Shown here: piece after piece, positions 35,244 through 46,456 of the stretch
Layout: each line of letters begins with the position of its first letter
Position numbering within the stretch: position 1 is the stretch's first letter
Assembly (NCBI RefSeq): GCF_014358015.1
Contig: NZ_JACONV010000002.1
Location: 372,001-436,000, forward strand
Length of the DNA: 64,000 bases
From: Pseudomonas triticifolii
GTDB taxonomy: Bacteria; Pseudomonadota; Gammaproteobacteria; Pseudomonadales; Pseudomonadaceae
Reading direction: 5' to 3'
The notes under the pieces: generated by a model
Database searches by the model: none
Seen by the model: only the letters and a program-made list of their open reading frames with translations
What the model was told of the DNA's origin: nothing
Translations under genes and position numbers: made by a program

Positions 35244-36699
35244 ACCAGGATCTCCCGTCGCGAGTAATCAGAGCAATGGAACTCATGGGTCCCCAGGATC
35301 CGGCGGCGTAAGGCTTGGGCGCGTCGCCCGCCTTCTTCCAGCCTGCGATCAACTGATCACACCATTGCCACGCGTACTCGATTTCATCTTTGCGGACAAA
35401 CAGGTTCTGATTGCCACGCATGACTTCCAGCAACAACCGCTCATAGGCATCGGGGACCCGAGCGCTGCGGTAGGTGTCGGAAAAATTCAGTTGCAGAGGG
35501 CCGCTGCGCAGTTGCATGCCCTTGTCCAGGCCCTGGTCCTTGGTCATCACTTGCAAGGAAATACCTTCGTCTGGCTGCAGGCGGATGATCAGACGGTTGC
35601 TGATCTGCAAACGCTGCTCAGGGGCAAAGATGTAGTGCGGCGGCTCTTTGAAGTGGATCACGATCTGCGACAGCTTCTGCGGCATGCGCTTGCCGGTCCG
35701 CAGGTAGAACGGCGTACCCGACCAGCGCCAGTTGCGGATATCGGCCCGCAAGGCGACGAAGGTTTCGGTGTCGCTCTGAGTATTGGAGTTCTCTTCTTCC
35801 AGATAACCCGGTACCGCTTTGCCTTCGCTGTAACCGGCGGTGTATTGACCGCGCACGACCTGGGTCGCCAGACGCTCGGGGTTGAACGGTGCCAGGGCCT
35901 TGAGCACCTTGACCTTCTCGTCACGAATACTGTCGGCAGACAGGTCGCTGGGCGGGTCCATGGCGATCAGGCAGAGCAGTTGCAACAAGTGGTTCTGAAT
36001 CATGTCACGCAGTTGGCCGGCCTGGTCGAAGTAGCCCCAACGGCCCTCGATGCCGACCTTCTCGGCCACGGTGATTTCCACATGGGAAATGTGATTCTGG
36101 TTCCACTGGGTTTCGAACAGGCTGTTGGCGAAACGCAATGCGATGAGGTTCTGTACGGTGTCCTTGCCCAGGTAATGGTCGATGCGATAAACGCGGTTTT
36201 CCGGGAAGAACTGCGCCACGGCATCATTGACCCGACGCGAAGAGGCCAGGTCGTGACCGATGGGCTTTTCCAGCACGGCGCGCGTGCGATCGGCCAGGTT
36301 GACCGATGCCAGGTTTTCACAGATTGCGCCATACACCGATGCAGGCGTGGCGAAGTAGGCAATCAGGGTTTCGGCGCTGCCTACGCGCTCGGCCAGCGCG
36401 ACGTAGTCCTCGGCCTTGAGGAAGTCGACGTGCAGGTAGCTGAGGCGTCCGAGAAAACGCGCAACGTTGTCGGTTTCAAGCTCCGCTTCCGGAATGAAGC
36501 GGCGCATGGATTTTTCGATATGGGCCAAGTGCGACTGTTCGTCACCTGGTTCACGCGCCAAGGCAAGAATTCGCGTGTCTTCATGCAGCAATCCGGCGCG
36601 ATCAAGCTGATAAAGAGCGGGGAACAGCTTGCGGACGGCCAGGTCCCCCAAGGCACCAAACAGGGCAAATGTGCACGGCTCAACCGTTATCAAGGGCAT
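35230..36699 (-). CDS. zwf: Glucose-6-phosphate 1-dehydrogenase
   Basis: Oxidises glucose-6-phosphate to the lactone with reduction of NAD(P). The 489-residue protein has the Rossmann motif [19 protein letters not shown] at residue 8, and the active-site block [14 protein letters not shown] (RIDHYLGK). First gene of the zwf-pgl-eda operon, divergent from its likely regulator hexR. The start ATG has no obvious ribosome site (AAAGAACCAACATT precedes it), which is unusual and may make translation dependent on other signals. Confidence 0.97.
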   Translation of the reverse strand: MPLITVEPCTFALFGALGDLAVRKLFPALYQLDRAGLLHEDTRILALAREPGDEQSHLAHIEKSMRRFIPEAELETDNVARFLGRLSYLHVDFLKAEDYVALAERVGSAETLIAYFATPASVYGAICENLASVNLADRTRAVLEKPIGHDLASSRRVNDAVAQFFPENRVYRIDHYLGKDTVQNLIALRFANSLFETQWNQNHISHVEITVAEKVGIEGRWGYFDQAGQLRDMIQNHLLQLLCLIAMDPPSDLSADSIRDEKVKVLKALAPFNPERLATQVVRGQYTAGYSEGKAVPGYLEEENSNTQSDTETFVALRADIRNWRWSGTPFYLRTGKRMPQKLSQIVIHFKEPPHYIFAPEQRLQISNRLIIRLQPDEGISLQVMTKDQGLDKGMQLRSGPLQLNFSDTYRSARVPDAYERLLLEVMRGNQNLFVRKDEIEYAWQWCDQLIAGWKKAGDAPKPYAAGSWGPMSSIALITRDGRSWYGDM

Positions 36700-36766
36700 A
36701 ATGTTGGTTCTTTTATCAAGTTAAGCTACAAATACCTTTTTTAAAGGCGTTACTCAAGGCCATATG

Positions 36767-36781
36767 TAGTAATAACCACAA
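36767..36781. promoter_or_regulatory. Candidate HexR operator in the zwf/hexR region
   Basis: TAGT-AATAACC-ACAA on the plus strand; read on the other strand it is TTGT-N7-ACTA, one mismatch from the published TTGT-N7-ACAA HexR operator. A wider dyad, TGTAGT and ACCACA, spans 36765-36780. It lies 68-82 bp before the zwf start. Confidence 0.6.
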
Positions 36782-36917
36782 CATTCTGCCTAAAAGCATA
36801 TTCCAGTGGTGATCAACACAGGCCCTCAGTACGATAGGCCACCTTTGCTACAGGCTAAAGGGCTAATAAAAGCCCGAGACAAAACCGTTGGTGAACAAGC
36901 CCCGACAAGGACTCTGA

Positions 36918-37784
36918 ATGGACCGCACTCGAAACCTCCTGGAGCAAATCCAGGGCCGACTCGACGAGCTGAACAAGGCCGAACGCAAGGTGGCCGAGGT
37001 GATTCTGCTCAACCCGCAGATGGCCACGCGGCTGAGCATTGCCGCGCTGGCGCAGGCTGCCAAGGTCAGCGAGCCGACCGTCAACCGTTTCTGCCGCTCG
37101 TTCAGTGTCAGCGGTTATCCAGAGCTCAAGCTGCAACTGGCCCAGAGCCTGGCCAGTGGTGCGGCCTACGTCAGCCGTGCGGTGGAGGCCGACGACAACC
37201 CCGAGGCCTATACCCAGAAGATCTTTGGCAGCGCCATTGCTTCGCTGGACAGCGCCTGCCAGCAACTGGACCCGGCGCTGATCAGCAAGTCGGTGGACAT
37301 GCTGATTCAGGCGCGCCAGATCCACTTCTTCGGTCTGGGCGCTTCAGCACCTGTGGCGCTTGATGCGCAGCACAAGTTCTTCCGCTTCAACCTGGCAGTG
37401 ACGGCACATGCCGATGTGCTGATGCAGCGCATGATTGCCTCGGTGGCACACACCGGCGAGCTGTTCGTGATCATTTCCTACACCGGCCGCACACGCGAGC
37501 TGGTAGAAGTGGCGCGCATCGCACGGGCCAACGGCGCATCGGTGCTGGGCCTGACGGCGGCAGGCTCGCCCCTGGCGCAGGCCAGCACTGTCAGCCTGAA
37601 CATTCCGCTACCGGAAGACACCGACATTTACATGCCGATGACCTCGCGAATCATTCAGCTGACGGTTCTGGATGTACTGGCCACTGGCATGACCCTGCGC
37701 CGCGGCGTGGACTTCCAGCCGCATCTGCGCAAGATCAAGGAAAGCCTCAACGACAGCCGTTATCCGGTCGAGGATCAGGGCTGA
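36918..37784 (+). CDS. hexR: HexR transcriptional repressor (RpiR family)
   Basis: Regulator of glucose catabolism; KDPG is the known effector of the Pseudomonas HexR, which releases it from DNA. The 288-residue protein has an N-terminal helix-turn-helix ([21 protein letters not shown]) and a C-terminal SIS sugar-phosphate-binding domain (residues about 125-260: [20 protein letters not shown] and [17 protein letters not shown]). Divergent from zwf. A long hairpin lies after its stop. The family and position give high confidence. Confidence 0.95.
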   Translation: MDRTRNLLEQIQGRLDELNKAERKVAEVILLNPQMATRLSIAALAQAAKVSEPTVNRFCRSFSVSGYPELKLQLAQSLASGAAYVSRAVEADDNPEAYTQKIFGSAIASLDSACQQLDPALISKSVDMLIQARQIHFFGLGASAPVALDAQHKFFRFNLAVTAHADVLMQRMIASVAHTGELFVIISYTGRTRELVEVARIARANGASVLGLTAAGSPLAQASTVSLNIPLPEDTDIYMPMTSRIIQLTVLDVLATGMTLRRGVDFQPHLRKIKESLNDSRYPVEDQG

Positions 37785-37817
37785 GCGGGACATACCTGCA
37801 CTAACGCGATTGAACGA

Positions 37818-37858
37818 TGTGAGACAGCGTCGCCTCTTCGGGGCCGCGCTGTCTCACA
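37818..37858. terminator. Long hairpin after hexR
   Basis: Perfect 12-bp arms TGTGAGACAGCG and CGCTGTCTCACA around 17 bases. It lies 33 bp after the hexR stop and has no T-run. Likely transcript end or RNA stabiliser. Confidence 0.55.
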
Positions 37859-37869
37859 GCAAACACCGG

Positions 37870-37960
37870 ATTGCGGGAGGCGGCTTGCCGGCGATGCGGT
37901 TTCCAGTACGCCCTGTCAGCGACTGGACCACCCCTGCCAACGGCTCACCGCCTCCTGCAA
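37870..37960. repeat. REP-like inverted pair
   Basis: GCGGGAGGCGGCTTGCCGGCGATG-type unit at 37873-37895 and a facing GCCAACGGCTCACCGCCTCCTGC at 37936-37958. It has the look of a paired REP element of pseudomonads, recalled from general knowledge of the family. No gene lies here. Confidence 0.55.
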
Positions 37961-38005
37961 AAACCGGCTTGCTCAGTAAGCTACCTGTTTGTCACAAGCC
38001 AACGC

Positions 38006-38881
38006 TCAATACGCCAGTTGCGCCTGCAGCTTCAGGTGCGCCTGCTGACCCGGCGCAAGGCTGAAGCTGTCGCCGCTGCCTGACGCGGCTTCCACCCGTA
38101 CAAAGCCAGCCGTCTCGCTGCCGCACACACCGAGCAGCGGCCTGCTGCCGGGGTGCCAGACCACCGTATTGGCGCTGTCGCCCGTGTCGATGTTGAATCG
38201 TCGCTCCCATACCGGATCCTGAAGCTGCAGCGCGCCCTCGTGCTCAAAGACCCGTTGACAGCCACCTGCCACCCGCAGCTCACCCTGCTGCTGACACGCC
38301 TGCCGACTGAGTTCGTCATAACCCTGCGCGCCGTCCAGACCTTGCAGCGCGACGTCAGCCACGTCGCCGATACGCCAGTAGGCATGCAGCGCATGGCTGA
38401 AATGGCACGGCTCGCTGTCCTCGTGGCACGTGCTGAGGCTCAGTTCCATGCCCTGCCCCAGTTCGGCGTGCAGGTCGACCTGCCAGTCCCAGAGCTGCAA
38501 GCGCCAGTGCAGACAGACCCCCGCCTCGCTTTCGCGGCTGTCGATCAGCTTCCAGTCCAGCAGGCGTCCCCAGCCGTGGGCAGGCCAGCCGCTTTCGCCC
38601 GGATGCCGGCCGTACCAGGGCCAGCACACCGGCACGCCGCCGCGAATCGCCCCGACCTGCGGCCACTGCGCCGCACACCAGAGCCAGGGTTTCTGGTCGC
38701 GAGGCTGGAAGTGCAACAACTGCGCACCTTGTCTGCTGAACACTGCCTGACATTGCGGGTGATCGATCACCAGCACATCACGCAGTTGATAACGCTCCCA
38801 CTCGAACGTCGGGCGGGCGCGTCGGGATCTGAAGAAACGTTGCAGGGGATGTTCGGACATCTGCGCGTCGTCGGAAGTCAT
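38006..38881 (-). CDS. D-hexose-6-phosphate mutarotase
   Basis: Aldose-1-epimerase-like protein (YeaD family), about 291 residues, that interconverts anomers of glucose-6-phosphate. The family blocks are GVPVCWPWYGRHP near residue 84, WGRLLDWKLIDS, and FSHALHAYWRIGDVADV, with catalytic His and Glu regions. Two starts are possible: ATG at 38881 with AGGAC upstream, or ATG at 38860. It sits beside the glucose-uptake genes, where mutarotation would feed Zwf, and shares its strand and possibly its transcript with oprB. Confidence 0.85.
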   Translation of the reverse strand: MTSDDAQMSEHPLQRFFRSRRARPTFEWERYQLRDVLVIDHPQCQAVFSRQGAQLLHFQPRDQKPWLWCAAQWPQVGAIRGGVPVCWPWYGRHPGESGWPAHGWGRLLDWKLIDSRESEAGVCLHWRLQLWDWQVDLHAELGQGMELSLSTCHEDSEPCHFSHALHAYWRIGDVADVALQGLDGAQGYDELSRQACQQQGELRVAGGCQRVFEHEGALQLQDPVWERRFNIDTGDSANTVVWHPGSRPLLGVCGSETAGFVRVEAASGSGDSFSLAPGQQAHLKLQAQLAY

Positions 38882-38926
38882 CGCCAATCGCGTCCTGAAA
38901 AAAAAAGAAATCAAACCCATAAAAAA

Positions 38927-38945
38927 CGGGCAGCCAGGCTGCCCG
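38927..38945 (-). terminator. Intrinsic terminator after oprB
   Basis: CGGGCAGC and GCTGCCCG arms around CAG; on the minus strand a T6 run follows. It lies 60 bp after oprB and upstream of the mutarotase, so it may limit read-through into it. Confidence 0.8.
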
Positions 38946-39007
38946 CAAAGCACACACGACCCTTGATCGCTTTAGGCGTCAGTCATGATTCGTCAACGTT
39001 CAGTACA

Positions 39008-40369
39008 TCAGAACTTCGACTGAATCTTCAGACCGGCCACGATGGCATCGTCAACCTTGTCCACACCGCCAGGGTGCTTCACGTACTGCAGGTTAGGACG
39101 CACGGTCAGCCAGTTGGTGACGTGGAAGCCATAGTAGATTTCGGAGTTGTATTCGGTCTGCTGCACTGGCAGGAAGCCCGGGTTGTCGTAGTCGTTGATG
39201 TTGTTGATCTGGTTCTGCAGACGGCGGCGATCCTGAACATCATCGTTAACGTGGATACGGGCGAAACCGATACCGATGTCATCCTTCGGACGCGAGTCGA
39301 ACGGACCTTTGTAGGTGAAACCGATCTGCTGGTAGTTGTCGACGAAGTTGGTTTCCTTGTCGTGCACCGTCGCGTTGGCGAAGATGCTCAGACCGCGCGA
39401 GGCATCGCCGTTGTGTGCAGTCAGCTGTTGCTGAGCCACGACCCACCAGCCTTTCTTGCTGTCATGCGATTTGAATGCAGCGCCGGTCACAGCCTGTGGC
39501 TGGCCATTGACATCCTCGTAGACGTCGTCGGCGTTCGGCGTGCTCTTGTAGAAGCCGACACGGTATTCACCCGGCAACGAATTGACGGTAGGTGTCCAGA
39601 CCAGTTCCACCGGCAGGATCATGCCTTTGGTGCCGCTGCCGCTAAGTTTGAAGCCGTTACCGGTTTCCAGGTTGGACGGGTTCTGCTCGTACACGCCGAC
39701 CTGCGCATACACTTCAGGCGTGATGTTGTACTTCACGCGCAAGGCCCACTGGCTGATGGGCCAGTTGTACCAAGTGCTCACGTAGTTGCCGACCTGAGAG
39801 CCGCAGAAAGACAGGTTCTGGAAGTCGCACGGGAAGCTGTTGAAGTCTTCGCCCGGACCGAAACGGCCCACTTTCACGTCCAGTGCGCCGTCGAAATACT
39901 TCTGCTTGACCCACATTTGCGTCAGACGCCAGGTCTGACCACGACCCCAGACTTCCTGCGAAGAACTGAGTGTACCGGCACGCGGATCGCCGATGCGGTC
40001 GTTGGAGATGTTGCGGCCACTACGCTCGGTGATCGCCAGCTTGAATTCCGCGTCCTGCCAGCCAAAGGCCTTCTGCAGATCGACCTTCATGCCCAACGCA
40101 AACTGGTCGCTGTAACGGCCGGTCTTGTCGTCGTTGTAGCCACCCTTGATGTTGCTGGCCATCTCGGAAACGTATTCCAGCGAGAAGTCATAACCCTTGT
40201 CGAGCAGTTCGGTACGCTTTCCGCCCCAGTCGCCTGTCATCCAGGGTGAATCGTAAGAAAACGCATCCGCTGCATGAGCGCTACCTGCCAGGCTCATTGC
40301 ACCGATAACCGACAACTTGCCTACCAACCGAAGCCGGGAGTGCGATTTAGCCTTGTTGATCTTCTTCAT
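39008..40369 (-). CDS. oprB: Glucose-inducible carbohydrate porin
   Basis: Outer-membrane porin for glucose and other sugars, 453 residues. It has a signal peptide (cleavage near AHA) and a porin-type beta-barrel ending in the aromatic C-terminal residue (GLKIQSKF). N-terminal AFSYDSPWMTGDWGGKRTEL is typical of the OprB family. It follows the ABC transporter genes on the same strand, separated by 130 bp. An AAYAAYAA motif lies just upstream of its ribosome site, indicating Hfq/Crc control. Confidence 0.95.
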   Translation of the reverse strand: MKKINKAKSHSRLRLVGKLSVIGAMSLAGSAHAADAFSYDSPWMTGDWGGKRTELLDKGYDFSLEYVSEMASNIKGGYNDDKTGRYSDQFALGMKVDLQKAFGWQDAEFKLAITERSGRNISNDRIGDPRAGTLSSSQEVWGRGQTWRLTQMWVKQKYFDGALDVKVGRFGPGEDFNSFPCDFQNLSFCGSQVGNYVSTWYNWPISQWALRVKYNITPEVYAQVGVYEQNPSNLETGNGFKLSGSGTKGMILPVELVWTPTVNSLPGEYRVGFYKSTPNADDVYEDVNGQPQAVTGAAFKSHDSKKGWWVVAQQQLTAHNGDASRGLSIFANATVHDKETNFVDNYQQIGFTYKGPFDSRPKDDIGIGFARIHVNDDVQDRRRLQNQINNINDYDNPGFLPVQQTEYNSEIYYGFHVTNWLTVRPNLQYVKHPGGVDKVDDAIVAGLKIQSKF

Positions 40370-40388
40370 CCCATCAATCCTCGTTTTA

Positions 40389-40396
40389 TTGTTATT
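40389..40396 (-). promoter_or_regulatory. Hfq/Crc motif in the oprB leader
   Basis: AATAACAA on the minus strand, fully matching AAYAAYAA, the known catabolite repression motif of Pseudomonas. It ends 19 bases before the start and abuts the ribosome site CGAGGA. Confidence 0.6.
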
Positions 40397-40499
40397 AGCT
40401 TTGGTCTACGCGTTACATTTACTGCTTAGTGTTCGCTGGTGGACCGCTCTTGGTGGCAGTAAGCGGTCTGCCAGCTGTGCTCGGGGGTGGATCAAACAG

Positions 40500-41660
<1,161 letters not shown>

Positions 41661-41662
41661 GA

Positions 41663-42508
41663 TTACCCCTTGACCGCGCCGGCTGTGAGCCCACGCAGGA
41701 AATACTTGCCAGCCAGTACGTACACCAGCAGTGTCGGCAGCCCGGCGATCATCGCCGCCGCCATATCAACGTTGTATTCCTTGGCCCCGGTGCTGGTGTT
41801 GACCAGGTTGTTCAGCGCCACGGTAATGGGCTGCGATTCGCCACTGGAAAACACCACGCCGAACAGGAAGTCGTTCCAGATCTGGGTGAACTGCCAGATC
41901 AGGCACACCATCACAATCGGCGTCGACATCGGCAGAATGATGCGCCCGAAGATGGTGAAGAAACCCGCGCCATCCAGACGTGCAGCCCGCACCAGTGCGT
42001 CCGGCACGCTCACGTAATAGTTACGGAAGAACAGCGTGGTGAAGGCCAGGCCGTAGACGACGTGGACGAACACCAGACCGGTGGTGGTGTTGGCCAGCCC
42101 CATCTTGCCCAGCGTGAAGGACGCCGGCAGCAGTACGGTCTGGAACGGCAGGAAGCAGCCGAACAGCAACAGGCCGAAGAACAGTTGCGAGCCCCTGAAC
42201 TTCCACATCGACAGCACATAGCCGTTGAGCGCGCCAATGGCCGTGGAGATGATCACCGCCGGAACGGTAATGCGCAGCGAGTTCCAGAAATACCCGTCAA
42301 CGATGTCCCAGGCCTTGACCCAGCCGATCACCGTGACCACGCTCGGCCAGCTCAACAGGTTGCCGGTGCCGATGTCCTCAGGCGTCTTGAAGCTGGTGAA
42401 CAGCATGACGACCAGCGGCACCAGATAAATCACGCAGGCCAGCAACAGCACGGCGTGGATCACCACACGGCTGAGGCTGATGCCCGGTTTGCCTACAAGA
42501 CTAGTCAT
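41663..42508 (-). CDS. gtsC: Glucose ABC transporter permease
   Basis: Inner-membrane permease of MalG type, 281 residues with six membrane segments. The EAA-loop region LVRAARLDGAGFFTIFGRIILP is typical. Its start overlaps the end of gtsB by 8 bases, so the two permeases are translated together. Function as glucose permease is inferred from the neighbourhood and from the known Pseudomonas cluster. Confidence 0.94.
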   Translation of the reverse strand: MTSLVGKPGISLSRVVIHAVLLLACVIYLVPLVVMLFTSFKTPEDIGTGNLLSWPSVVTVIGWVKAWDIVDGYFWNSLRITVPAVIISTAIGALNGYVLSMWKFRGSQLFFGLLLFGCFLPFQTVLLPASFTLGKMGLANTTTGLVFVHVVYGLAFTTLFFRNYYVSVPDALVRAARLDGAGFFTIFGRIILPMSTPIVMVCLIWQFTQIWNDFLFGVVFSSGESQPITVALNNLVNTSTGAKEYNVDMAAAMIAGLPTLLVYVLAGKYFLRGLTAGAVKG

Positions 42509-43409
42509 TGCGCTTGGTCCTCAGCTCGGAGTACAGGTATGGCACCAGAATCGCCAGGATCGCGCCGAGCATCAGAATCGCACTGGCCGACCCCATGCCC
42601 ATCTGGCCACGGCTGAAGGTGAAGGAGTACATGAACATGGCAGGCAGGTCCGAGGAGTAACCCGGCCCACCGGCCGTCATCGCTGCCACCAGGTCGAAGC
42701 TCTTGATCGCGATGTGCGCCAGGATCATCACGGCACTGAAGAACACCGGACGCAGGCTTGGCAGCACCACGCGCCAGTAGATCATCGGCAAGCTCGCGCC
42801 ATCCATCTGTGCTGCACGGATGATGGACTGGTCCACCCCGCGAAGGCCTGCCAGAAACAGCGCCATCACAAAGCCCGACGACTGCCAGACAGCGGCGATG
42901 ACCAGGCAGTACACCACACGGTCAGGATCGATCAGCCAGTCCAGACGAAAGCCTTCCCAGCCCCAGTCGCGCAGCATCTTGTCCAGGCCCAGGCCCGGGT
43001 TGAGCAGCCATTTCCAGGCCGTACCGGTGACGATCATCGAGAGCGCCATCGGGTACAGATAAATCGTGCGGATCACGCCTTCGCGGCGGATGCGCTGGTC
43101 CAGCAGGATGGCCAGAAAAACACCGATCACCAGACTGATGCCGATGAACATGCCGCCAAACACCGCAAGGTTCTTGCTGGCAACCCACCAGCGGTCGTTG
43201 TCCATCAGGCGCGCATACTGCGCCAGACCGACCCACTTGTAGGACGGCAGGAACGTCGAGTTGGTGAACGACAGCACGAACGTCCACAGGATGTAACCAT
43301 AGAAACCAACCAACACGATGAACATGCTTGGCGCCAGCACCAGTTTCGGTAGCCAGCGTTGCAATGTATCCAGTGGCGAGGCTTTGCTGAACACAGCGAC
43401 AGAGCTCAT
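42501..43409 (-). CDS. gtsB: Glucose ABC transporter permease
   Basis: Inner-membrane permease of MalF type, 302 residues with six membrane segments. The EAA-like loop reads IIRAAQMDGASLPMIYWRVVLPSL. It pairs with gtsC to form the channel. It follows gtsA after 104 bases. Confidence 0.94.
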   Translation of the reverse strand: MSSVAVFSKASPLDTLQRWLPKLVLAPSMFIVLVGFYGYILWTFVLSFTNSTFLPSYKWVGLAQYARLMDNDRWWVASKNLAVFGGMFIGISLVIGVFLAILLDQRIRREGVIRTIYLYPMALSMIVTGTAWKWLLNPGLGLDKMLRDWGWEGFRLDWLIDPDRVVYCLVIAAVWQSSGFVMALFLAGLRGVDQSIIRAAQMDGASLPMIYWRVVLPSLRPVFFSAVMILAHIAIKSFDLVAAMTAGGPGYSSDLPAMFMYSFTFSRGQMGMGSASAILMLGAILAILVPYLYSELRTKRND

Positions 43410-43513
43410 CGGGCGTATCCCATTCGATGTATCGAATTCAGGCCACAGGCACGGGTGAAATCGGCTTTCGATTCCACCCGCGCAGACTGCGGCGGTACGT
43501 CAGGGTGTGCGAA

Positions 43514-44800
43514 TTACTTGGCTGAAGCGACGGCAGTCGCCAACTGCTTGGCAGTAGCAGCCGGATCGGCTTTCGGGTTGTTGATATAGTTGGTGATCAC
43601 ATCAAAAAACGCGCCCTGTACGGCCAGCGAGGTGGCCATGTTGTGCGCCATGCTCGGTTGCAGGCCGCCGGTTTTCGAGTCCGCCAGGAAGTCCTTGGCT
43701 GCGGTTTGCGCGCAGGAATCGAAGCCGTATTTGCCCATGTCGCTCAGCATGTCTTCGCGAACCGGAATCGAGCCCTTGTTGATGCTGAAGACTTTCTGGA
43801 AGTCCTCACCCATCGCTACCTTGGCCAGGTCCTGTTGAGCGGCGGTGGTGCCCTTGTCTTTCTGCTTGAACACCGCCAGCGAGTCGATGTTGTAGGTGAA
43901 CGCCTTGTCGGTGCCCGGGAACGCTACGCACTGGTAGTCCCTGCCGGCAACTTTCTTGGCGGCGGTCCACTCGCTCTTGGCCCAGTCACCCATGATCTGC
44001 ATGCCGGCCTTGCCGTTGATGACCTTGGCAGCTTCCAGGTTCCAGTCCTGGCCCTTGCCGTCGGCATCCATGTAGGTCGCGACTTTCTTGAGTTCGGTGA
44101 GCGACTTGACCATGCCTGCGCCAGTCAGCGCGTCTTTGTCGAGGTCAACCAGCGCTTTCTTGTAGCCGTCTGCGCCCATGACCGACAGCACGACCGCTTC
44201 GAACACGGTGCTGTCCTGCCAAGGCTGACCGCCATGAGCCAGCGGGATGAAGCCGGCTTTCTTGAGCTTGTCGCCTGCGGCGTAGAATTCTTCGAGGGTG
44301 GTGGGCGCTTTGTCGATACCGGCTTTCTTGAAGACTTCCGGGTTGATCCACAGCCAGTTGACGCGGTGGATGTTCACCGGCACAGCCACGTAATCACCGT
44401 CGTACTTCACGGTATCGGAGACTTTCTTGTCCAGCAGCGAATCCCACTTCTCGGCTTTGGCAACGTCTTTCAACGCGTCGGTGTCGAGCAGACCGGTGGA
44501 CGCCCATTCCTGAATGTCCGGGCCTTTGATCTGGGCAACGCCTGGCGGGTTGCCAGCTACCGCGCGGCTCTTGAGCACGGTCATGGCGGTAGAACCACCG
44601 CCACCGGCCACAGCGCCGTCTTTCCAGGTGAAGCCGTCTTTTTCAACTTGCGCTTTCAGGACATCGACCGCAGCCTTTTCGCCGCCTGACGTCCACCAGT
44701 GCACGACTTCGACAGTGCCTTTGGCATCAGCAGCATGGGCGCTCAACGGGAACAGGGAGGCGAGGGAGATGACAACGGCGAGGCGTGACATTGAATTCAT
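43514..44800 (-). CDS. gtsA: Periplasmic glucose-binding protein
   Basis: Solute-binding protein of the sugar importer, 428 residues, with signal peptide (cleavage near AHA). Family 1 sugar-binding fold, with [20 protein letters not shown] at the N-terminus of the mature protein and [20 protein letters not shown] in the middle. A perfect AACAACAA motif lies just upstream of the ribosome site. The cluster and the presence of OprB indicate glucose. Confidence 0.94.
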   Translation of the reverse strand: MNSMSRLAVVISLASLFPLSAHAADAKGTVEVVHWWTSGGEKAAVDVLKAQVEKDGFTWKDGAVAGGGGSTAMTVLKSRAVAGNPPGVAQIKGPDIQEWASTGLLDTDALKDVAKAEKWDSLLDKKVSDTVKYDGDYVAVPVNIHRVNWLWINPEVFKKAGIDKAPTTLEEFYAAGDKLKKAGFIPLAHGGQPWQDSTVFEAVVLSVMGADGYKKALVDLDKDALTGAGMVKSLTELKKVATYMDADGKGQDWNLEAAKVINGKAGMQIMGDWAKSEWTAAKKVAGRDYQCVAFPGTDKAFTYNIDSLAVFKQKDKGTTAAQQDLAKVAMGEDFQKVFSINKGSIPVREDMLSDMGKYGFDSCAQTAAKDFLADSKTGGLQPSMAHNMATSLAVQGAFFDVITNYINNPKADPAATAKQLATAVASAK

Positions 44801-44814
44801 CGAATTGACCTTTC

Positions 44815-44822
44815 TTGTTGTT
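44815..44822 (-). promoter_or_regulatory. Hfq/Crc motif in the gtsA leader
   Basis: AACAACAA on the minus strand directly upstream of the GAAAGG ribosome site, 14 bases before the gtsA start. Full match to AAYAAYAA, so repression of translation by Hfq/Crc is expected. Confidence 0.7.
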
Positions 44823-44929
44823 ATGCATGAGCAAGTCTGGTGCTTGCGCTTCGTGGGAGTCTAACCAAGCGAATCGCGGTGACGGTAACGAAGGGATGCG
44901 CGAATGTCACAGGATGGTTACATTCAACT

Positions 44930-46456
44930 TCATTCGGTCGTCCGGGGCAGATACAACGTGACCCGCAGACCGCCTTCACGCAGATTCTGCAGGCTCACTT
45001 CGCCACCGTGGCTGTGAGCGATATTGCGGGCAATTCCCAACCCCAGTCCGTAACCCTGCTGCTGACTCCCCGCGAGCCGGAAATGCGGCTCGAACACATG
45101 TTCCAGTCGCTGTTCAGGCACGCCCGGGCCTTCATCGTCCACATGCAGCACGAACGCCAGCGCGTTGTCCTCGACCTTGAGGTGCGCGCGATCGCCGTAC
45201 TTGAGGGCGTTGTCGATCAGGTTGCCGATGCAGCGTCTGAGGGCCAGCGGCTTGCCGGGGTAGCAGGACAGGGCAGCGCCCGTCTGTGTAACACGCCCCT
45301 CTCCGTCAGCACGCAGGTACGGTTCAACGAGGCAGTCGAGCAACACATTGAGGTCCACCTGCTCGATATTTTCGTGAATGTCGGTGTCCTTCACGCATTG
45401 CAAAGCGCCCTTGACCAACAGCTCAAGCTCATCCAGGTCACGCCCGAACTTGTATTGCAGTTGTTCGTCTTCCAACAGCTCGACCCGCAGTCGCAGGCGA
45501 GTGATGGGCGTGCGCAAGTCGTGGGAAATGGCACTGAACAACTGCCCGCGCTCAGTCAGGTAGCGACTGATACGGGTGCGCATCGCGTTGAAGGCGCGAC
45601 TGACCTCCACCACTTCGCTGCCACCGCCCTCAACCACAGGTTCTACATCAGCGCCCAGCGACATGTCTCGCGCCGCACGCGCCAGACGCTTGAGCGGTCG
45701 GCTTTGCCAATGCACCAGCAGGCCGATGAACAGCAGCAGAAAGGCGCTGGTCAGGGCGATGAACCAGACCTGTTGAACGGGAAGATCCTGTTCTTCGAGT
45801 GTGGTGTAAGGCTCGGGCAGCAACGAGGCGATGTAGAACCACTCGCCCGGCGCCATTTCAATCTGCGTGACCAGCACCGGCGGGTTGACGGGTTCCAGGG
45901 TCAAAGCGTAATGCGCCCAGGAACGTGGCAGCTCGTCGAGTTTGAGGCCACTGTTGAAGATCCGCAGGTCGTCAGGCTTGACGAACCACACGGCGATGTC
46001 CGGGTCGTTGCCCAGATGCTGGCGCAACACCTGACCAACCACGTCGAGTACGGCCTGCTTACGCGGCGTAGCCTCCAGGGTCTGCATGTCCAGCGGATGA
46101 TCGTTGAGCGATACCACGAAACGTGTACCGCCCATGCTCCGCAACTGGTCAAGCACCAACGGGCGATAAGCCAGCGGCAGGGAGCGAAAGTAACTGACGC
46201 TGGCGGCCATCGAGTACGCCAGGCTGCGCGCACTGGTGACCAGCCCTTCCATTTGCGTGGCCCGCAGCTGCGAGAGCCAGATCACGCTGGACAGGGTCTG
46301 GGCCAGCAGAACCGCCAGCAGCGTCAGCAGCAACATGCGACCCAGCAACGAACGCGGCAGCGGCAGACTGCGCTTTTTCAGGCCCGTCGCCGACGCGTTA
46401 ATAGCCGTTGCCCGCTTGCGCGTTGACCTGCGCAGCCAGCAGATAACCACTGCCAC
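44930..46456 (-). CDS. gltS: Sensor histidine kinase of the glucose system
   Basis: Membrane kinase (also called GtrS) partnered with GltR; 2-ketogluconate and 6-phosphogluconate are known signals in P. aeruginosa. It has two membrane segments (residues about 38-60 and 225-245 of the long frame), a periplasmic sensor, HAMP region, H-box FSAISHDLRTPITRLRLR, and ATP-binding blocks NLIDNALKYGD and GYGLGLGIARNIA. The true start is unclear: the ATG at 46456 lies 59 bases inside gltR, and there is no good ATG just after the gltR stop, so a non-ATG start is possible. Confidence 0.85.
   Translation of the reverse strand: MAVVICWLRRSTRKRATAINASATGLKKRSLPLPRSLLGRMLLLTLLAVLLAQTLSSVIWLSQLRATQMEGLVTSARSLAYSMAASVSYFRSLPLAYRPLVLDQLRSMGGTRFVVSLNDHPLDMQTLEATPRKQAVLDVVGQVLRQHLGNDPDIAVWFVKPDDLRIFNSGLKLDELPRSWAHYALTLEPVNPPVLVTQIEMAPGEWFYIASLLPEPYTTLEEQDLPVQQVWFIALTSAFLLLFIGLLVHWQSRPLKRLARAARDMSLGADVEPVVEGGGSEVVEVSRAFNAMRTRISRYLTERGQLFSAISHDLRTPITRLRLRVELLEDEQLQYKFGRDLDELELLVKGALQCVKDTDIHENIEQVDLNVLLDCLVEPYLRADGEGRVTQTGAALSCYPGKPLALRRCIGNLIDNALKYGDRAHLKVEDNALAFVLHVDDEGPGVPEQRLEHVFEPHFRLAGSQQQGYGLGLGIARNIAHSHGGEVSLQNLREGGLRVTLYLPRTTE

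Noticed and set aside
35128..36744. 538-residue plus-strand frame
   Set aside because: Antisense to zwf, which has all its active-site blocks.
38153..40249. 698-residue plus-strand frame
   Set aside because: It runs opposite both the mutarotase and oprB and even crosses their terminator. Its composition is Val/Arg/His-rich without domains.
44840..46426. 528-residue plus-strand frame
   Set aside because: Antisense to gltS. Gln-rich, no family resemblance.
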